Shown here in pieces: positions 58,502-64,000 of a DNA stretch of 64,000 nt. This DNA is from Stereum hirsutum FP-91666 SS1 (taxonomy: Eukaryota; Basidiomycota; Agaricomycetes; Russulales; Stereaceae). Position 1 is the first letter of the stretch. Every line of letters begins with the position of its first letter. Where the stretch lies: positions 3,357,152 to 3,421,151 of the forward strand of contig NW_006763133.1 of the NCBI RefSeq assembly GCF_000264905.1. Direction: 5' to 3'. The position numbers and the translations under genes are program-made. The notes beneath the pieces were generated by a model. That model was not told the DNA's origin. It worked only from the letters and a program-made list of their open reading frames with translations, and ran no database searches.

Positions 58502-59788
58502 ATGTCTGACGTCCACGCCCACGACGACGAGGGCGACGACGACTCCCTCGACCAGCTCAATCCAAACATGGACGGCCCCCAGTCCTCCATGACCATATAT
58601 CCCTCCATGCCCATGCACATGTACCCCTTCGGCACCTCCCTCCTCTCCTCCGGCCTCCCCCAGATGCGCGCCAAACGCCGCCAGGTCAAGAACGCCTGCA
58701 CCAACTGCCAGAAGGCCTGCAAGAAGTGCGACGACGCCAGACCCTGCCTCCGATGCGTCAAGTACGGCATCGCAGAGGAGTGCGTCGATTCCCAGAGGAA
58801 GGAGAGGAAGAAGGGAATCAAGAGGGGTCCTTACAAGAAGCGCGATGGAAAACGTACGTCGCCGTCCCCTGTCCCTTCCCTTGCCCGCCATTCACACACA
58901 TCTCTAGACGCCGCCGGCGACCACGAACAGGTCGTCGAGGCTGAGCCCCCCCTCCCCGTTCCTCCGGGGCCCACAACCCACCCGCCGTCCATGCCGCCCC
59001 CTTACTCCCACATCGCCCCTGTCCCCTACACCACCTACTATCCCCAGTACCCTCAGCAGTACAAACCGGGCCAGGTGGCACCACAGGCGCCACCTCAGTA
59101 CTACCAGCAGTACTTTCTCGCCCCTATACCCCACCACATGGGCCACCCCCTCTCCCAGGCTCCGGCCTATGCTCAGGTCCTCAACCACAACGGTACCCCT
59201 CCTGTCCCGACCATGATCGCGCACGGCCAGCCCCAGGACATGTCTCACGTCCACCATGCTCACGCCAACGGTAATCCGAACGGGAACGGGAACGTCAATG
59301 GGCATGTCAACAACAACGCTGAGGGTAATGTGGACCCGAACACTCCCTCCCCTCATCCGCCCCATGCTCTCTCCGGTCACGTCGTCTATGCCGCCCCTCA
59401 CCCCCAGCATCCCGCTTACACCCACGCGCAAGCTCTCCCCCAGGCTCACGCGCACGGTCAGCCCCAGTACTACCCCGCCGTCTTTACGCCTTATCCCCAG
59501 CACTACGGCCAGCCGTACTACACCCATCCCGCTCACGCCCAGATGCAGCCCCGCTCAGAGACCCACGCACACGGCCCTCCACAGGGATATACCCAGGTCC
59601 CGCAGTACGCCCCTCCCGCGCCTTATGCGTACACTCACTCCCCGATCTATCCCTCGCATGTCACCACCGCGAAACTGTCGCCCGTGCCCGTCCAGGTGCA
59701 GAATGGGGCCATGAACGGTGTCGTTGAGCGCGGACAGATGCAGCACGGAGGACATGGCCACGGTGCGGAGGAGGGTGAGACCGTTTGA
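58502..59788 (+). CDS. Zn(II)2Cys6 transcription factor with His/Tyr/Gln/Pro-rich tail
   Basis: The preferred start is the ATG at 58502 (MSDVHAHDDEGDDDSLDQLN). Residues about 59-100 hold a basic stretch (RAKRRQVKN) and the binuclear cluster ACTNCQKACKKCDDARPC followed by LRCVKYGIAEEC. The spacing is C-x2-C-x6-C-x5-C-x2-C-x8-C with one extra Cys. A conserved basic extension, RKERKKGIKRGPYKKRDGK, follows. A 54-bp intron (58854-58907, GTACGT...TCTAG) is likely right after it; it is a stop-free multiple of three, so read-through is possible. The remaining 290 residues are low-complexity, rich in His, Tyr, Pro, Gln and Asn, and probably disordered. It should be a nuclear DNA-binding regulator recognising CGG triplets; targets unknown. 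Confidence 0.9.
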   Translation: MSDVHAHDDEGDDDSLDQLNPNMDGPQSSMTIYPSMPMHMYPFGTSLLSSGLPQMRAKRRQVKNACTNCQKACKKCDDARPCLRCVKYGIAEECVDSQRKERKKGIKRGPYKKRDGKRTSPSPVPSLARHSHTSLDAAGDHEQVVEAEPPLPVPPGPTTHPPSMPPPYSHIAPVPYTTYYPQYPQQYKPGQVAPQAPPQYYQQYFLAPIPHHMGHPLSQAPAYAQVLNHNGTPPVPTMIAHGQPQDMSHVHHAHANGNPNGNGNVNGHVNNNAEGNVDPNTPSPHPPHALSGHVVYAAPHPQHPAYTHAQALPQAHAHGQPQYYPAVFTPYPQHYGQPYYTHPAHAQMQPRSETHAHGPPQGYTQVPQYAPPAPYAYTHSPIYPSHVTTAKLSPVPVQVQNGAMNGVVERGQMQHGGHGHGAEEGETV

Positions 59789-62700
59789 GGGAGAAGCTCG
59801 GGGATACGTGCATCGCGATGTAGGTAAGTGAATATACGATCCGTCTGTCTATCTATTGGCTCTGCTTCTTTCGTTCGCTGTACATCTCTTTCTTGAATGC
59901 TGCTCCTGGCTGTACATCACAACCCTATCATCTGCCTCTGCCTCTCGTGTCTCGTCTCTTGCGTTCGTGTTCGTGTTCTGTGTTCTGTGTTACGATGTTT
60001 ACGAAAGTGTCATCTCTTGCGTTCGTGTACTCCTTGATACATACATATATATATATCTGACTTCTTGCGAGTGTCTGCTCCATGCCTGCCTCGTCTGCCT
60101 CGTCTTTGCCTTCAACACCTTTTCTTGTTTCTTGTTTCTTGTTTCGAGTTCTTGTTAGCTTTGTGTTTGTGTCTGTAGTCTCGCTCTATATACGGATTCT
60201 CCCCTTCGTTCGCAGTTGAACATACGAATTTTGAGTTTAAATTTCGGTGGATGTGCCGGGTTTTTTTGGTGGCATCTACTTCCTTTGCTTGCTTGATATC
60301 GTCTGTGTCTGTGTCTGTGGCTCGTGCATGGTGTTGTGTGGTGTCTGGTCGGTCGGTCGTCGTTCGGGGTGGTCAGTTGTTCGGGGTTATTGGTAGTGGT
60401 TGTCTGTGTTGGCGCGGTGAAGTGGATGTTTGACGTTGACATTGGGTAGTTGACTAGTTGTTATAACGCCTCGCGGTGATGCAATCTACGCGTTGGTCGT
60501 CGAGTACGCCGTTCATTGGCGTACTCTGCTGCCTTCGATGTTCTCCGCGGTGTAATTCTTACTGGTACACTCGGGGCATTCGCAAGCAGCAACATAACAC
60601 ATCCATGGACAAGTATCTCCTCGGAATGCAGCGATGGAAGGATGATGGATGGAGAGCTCGAGGGAAATACAGGATGAACATCGAACGGTGCAATCCGCGA
60701 CAGAACCGGGTGCTTCTGGATGTCGATCTAGCTGCATAAATATCTGCGAGGTGGTGTGTGCATAAATATCTGCGGAAGGTATGGAGTGTATGTATGCCTC
60801 GGAAGGAAGGAAGAAAGGAAGGCAAGGAAGGAAGGAAGGCAAGGATCCGAGGCACGCTCCGAGGAGAAGAGGAGAACTTGCACTGGGGTAGGCTTTTTGG
60901 ATATGGATTTACACGGGTGTGATTGAGATCTGTTCGTCGATCATGGTTAAGTAAGTGGTGATATTTGCCGCGGTGTGGTAAGTATCATACAGGACACAGT
61001 GTATGCACGCATAGGACATGCAGGGTACGAAGTGGGAGGACGAAGAAGTCGAAGCGAGAGCGGAAATCGACGAAGAGAGGAGGGATCTTGTCGTCGTCGT
61101 CGTGCTGTGAAGGGCGTCTAAGTATAGTAACCGACTGGGGAGGAGGAAGCCTCCGAGGGGCAGAGGGGACGCCTGCCCCAGTGAATAGACGGTCGGTTGA
61201 GATGCTATGTATTGCTCCATCGATGCACGACGGAAACGAGGGCGTGAATGGGGGACCGTGGTTCTTGCTTCTTGAACTCTGTTTACTTATTTATGAACGG
61301 CGAGTGCCTGGAGCGCATTCAAGTTATAAGTATCGCAAAAGTATACTTACCGTCCGGGGCGAGTGCGCACGCACGCATCCGTCACAACTTGAAGTGCCTG
61401 CCCCTTCGACATACCTCATCGAACTGTGGGTGATATGAGTGATCTATCGGTAAATATACTGTGAGGGGCAAGAAAGGGCGTCTGTGCGGGAATATGCAAG
61501 TGAGTGTGATGAGATGAGGTACAAACCCGTGTGGTAGTATCATGGCATGATTGAGTCTTTCGGCAAACCAGCCTCCGTGTGCTTTTTGCGGCATTTAGTG
61601 AGTATAGAACTCCGGATAGTGAGCGTGAGGACGGAACGAGATTGGATTGGAACGGGGCTGCCAGTCAGTCAGCCAGTCAGGCTCGAGGACCGTGGTAGGA
61701 AGGAGATTGTTTCGGTCATATTGTGCGGCCGGGCGGGGTGGAGATGATTCCGATACGATTGATGGCACGACGGAAAAACTAGCAGTGAATGGAAGATAGA
61801 TACTGGAAAAATACGGGCTTTGTGAGAGGATGTGCGCGCGGTGGTGGATAAACTGGATTTTTGTTACAGGGTTGGTACTAGCGCGACATGTGTTATGTTC
61901 GGAAGCCCCTTAAGCGGGGTCTTTCTAACATGCGAGTTGATGGTGGGACCGCTGGACGTGAGGAATGGTGCCACTGTCGATTTCATGACATTCGGGGTAT
62001 CGCATCGATAGGTACTTCATCCCGTCCGGACAAAGTTCAAGGAGGATTGCTATGATGTATGGTTGGGCCGGACATTAACTTGGAGTGGGCGCCTGCCAGG
62101 GCCGTGATGAACGTGGTTGCATTCGGAATGAGTGTCCTTGTGCTGGATGCATGGGTGTTCCCAAAAACTCGGAATGGATGTACGTCCCAACGCGCGGATC
62201 TACTGAAGTTGGTAGAATAAGCTTCCGATTATACTCCTGTACGGCAGGCGCCACTTTACCACACCTTCGGTGTATACTTAGCTCGACGGCCCCTAAGCGA
62301 AGGAGTAGCGAGCGAATGTCGCGATTGAACTATGTGTCTGCGGCTCTGCATGATGGCACTGGGGGTTTCTTCGAGATTGCAGGGAAGGATGCTTTCGGGA
62401 TGCTTTCTTCTCTGATTCCGCTGTGTCAGCCGAAAACACGGGCTGTTATGTAGGAATGAGGAGCAAGACGCATGAGACGGATGGCCAGCCAGCTGATGTT
62501 TCGGCAGAGCCGTGAGAGATTCGATGTGTGGAAGGTGAGATAAGAAAGTGTGCGCCTGTATGTGAGAAATGACGACGGCCGCTAGACGTACATGTTAAGA
62601 TCACGAACGTTACAGTTGAAGGCTGAGCTTGGAGTTCTAAAGCAGAGCCACTCGTGGAAGGCTGAGCAGATAATACCCGTCGAAGAAATGAAGCGTAGCT

Positions 62701-64000
62701 CCTGGAATGCATGAAGGTTCCTGGGACATCGTGCCTATGGCCAGTGTTTGCTCCATCGATGGATGGGTCAAAGAAGAACCATGGCGGTCGGCGCTTCCTG
62801 CAAAGAAAACTGCAGATTCTGATGAGCTTGAGGTAATGACGAAACAAGAAGGGCTGATGCGAAACGGGGATATATCTCACCTATTTACCGTAAACGCGCT
62901 TTACGCAAGGGCAATGCGTCTATGAACACATTGAAACTCAAAATTTGACTCCGACCTCGCGGGGAATGTCGTCGTGTTGCCGCGGGCCCTGTGGCGGAGT
63001 GACGGAGATGAATCAACGCCGTAAGTACTTGAGAAGGTTTCGAGCCCAGCGGTACGCCCAAGACGGATGTGAGATGACGTGTAATGACGACTGATGGAGG
63101 TTGAAGAGCATGGACAACGTTCAAGGGCGCCGGCGATCCGAACGAGTGAGAGTTTTTGGCCATTGTTACTCGATTTTGACGTCTACGTGAACGAGGGACG
63201 GTAAGTGTTCTATATTTGAGTATACAGTCCACAAAGAAGCAGGCCATGGAATCGAAATCTTGGAGACGCAGGACGGCACCCACTGGGGTATAGAGGGCCG
63301 ATAGAGAGAAAAGTTCCCCAATCATAGTGCCATATATTGTAGATGATTATTGTTAGCCTATAGGCTACTAACTCTGGTGGTCTATGTATAACACCCTGAT
63401 GTAGCACGTTCGTACAGTCGGCAATTCCTAGTCTGCCGACAATCATAGTGAGCTCTGAGCCACCGAGGTGGAAGGTTTGGCAATTCGTAAAATTACCTAT
63501 GCCTATGTCTGGAGTCTTGACACCATCCTTTTCTCTGCGCCACAGCATGTTCCGTTGAGGTGTTATGGCCCAACTGATTGATAGAGTAGAGATATGGGCG
63601 ACTCACGAGCCGTGTGATCTCCTCTTCTACGCACCTGAGCACGGAACAGAGTTTGGGTTTGTGTGGCGAGTGCCAGGACCGCACAGTCATAACCATCCGG
63701 CCTTGACACAACGGATCGAACTTTCCGTATTGTTTGTAGTCGAAGCGTCACGGGAGTTTCGAGTCTATATGAGGCTTATTACTGCTTATTAGCTATGATA
63801 GAGACGTACTTCCCATGCATCCGCAGAAGCAAAGCAGTAATTTCTGGTGCAAATAGGCTTTAGTGTGTCCGTCAAAGACGCAAACACACTAGGCGCAAAG
63901 ACTATCTTTGAAGTCATTCAGCTGATGAGGTGCAATGGACGATTAGAGACATCAGCTATCCAGCCGGGAGAGCGCTGAACGGGATGCAAGGCTGGGACTC
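59789..64000. other. Right-hand 4.2 kb without a supported gene
   Basis: The first part should be the regulator's 3' region. Below that, short frames occur on both strands (for example 62446-62880 minus, 63210-63548 minus) but none has a recognisable domain, signal peptide or splice pattern. Simple repeats lie at 60121-60145 (TTGTTTC units) and 60801-60844 (GGAA units). Confidence 0.5.
60801..60844. repeat. GGAA/GGAAGGCA simple repeat
   Basis: About 44 bp of GGAAGGAAGGAAGAAAGG-type units, a microsatellite in the region past the last gene. Confidence 0.85.

Noticed and set aside
63354..63367. 14-bp perfect palindrome TAGCCTATAGGCTA
   Set aside because: Short palindromes of this size occur by chance in 64 kb; no nearby gene or second copy to give it meaning.

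Overview
The window is nuclear DNA of a filamentous basidiomycete, most likely a mushroom-forming agaricomycete. Genes are dense, lie on both strands, and are interrupted by many 50-70 bp GT-AG introns. Typical families include an agaric-style F-box protein, a PEBP-like secreted protein, a Dpp1-type lipid phosphatase and a FUSC/DUF2421 membrane protein. I rebuilt exon structures by hand from reading frame, splice signals and family motifs. Where I list exons, the lengths sum to a multiple of three and the join reads through.

Layout. 1-185 (-): start of a secreted PEBP-like gene running off the left edge. 1414-2661 (+): C2H2 zinc-finger regulator. 2737-4182: an apparently non-autonomous DNA element with 17-bp terminal inverted repeats. 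5324-11155 (-): formin. 11324-13018 (+): F-box protein. About 13717-14563 (+): hypothetical protein. 14868-16306 (-): PAP2 lipid phosphatase. 16572-17196 (-): hypothetical membrane protein. 17335-21647 (+): exportin-1/CRM1. 22283-22938 (+): Mediator subunit 10. 22939-26265: a gene-poor gap. 26266-28035 (+): Leo1 of the Paf1 complex. 28329-31908 (-): FUSC/DUF2421 membrane protein. 32154-37820 (+): class V myosin. 38052-39041 (-): AN1 zinc-finger protein. 39211-41404 (+): Gpi1/PIG-Q. 41805-42882 (+): ESCRT-III Vps2. 43084-45994 (-): COG4. 46664-48234 (+): secreted GH5 hydrolase. 49106-50273 (+): NAD(P)-dependent reductase. 51086-57590 (-): Pom1/DYRK kinase. 58502-59788 (+): Zn2Cys6 regulator. 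59789-64000: no gene that I can support.

Most genes are conserved housekeeping functions: nuclear export, transcription, GPI-anchor synthesis, Golgi tethering and ESCRT. A formin, a class V myosin and a Pom1-like kinase, all linked to polarised growth, lie within about 52 kb; this may be chance. I see no CRISPR, rRNA, tRNA, prophage or biosynthetic cluster, and nothing I would claim as a wholly new system. The items most worth checking are the inverted-repeat element, a serine at the leptomycin-B position of CRM1, a 22-nt exon carrying the myosin Walker A motif, an altered PAP2 motif, and a CGG inverted repeat upstream of the GH5 gene.
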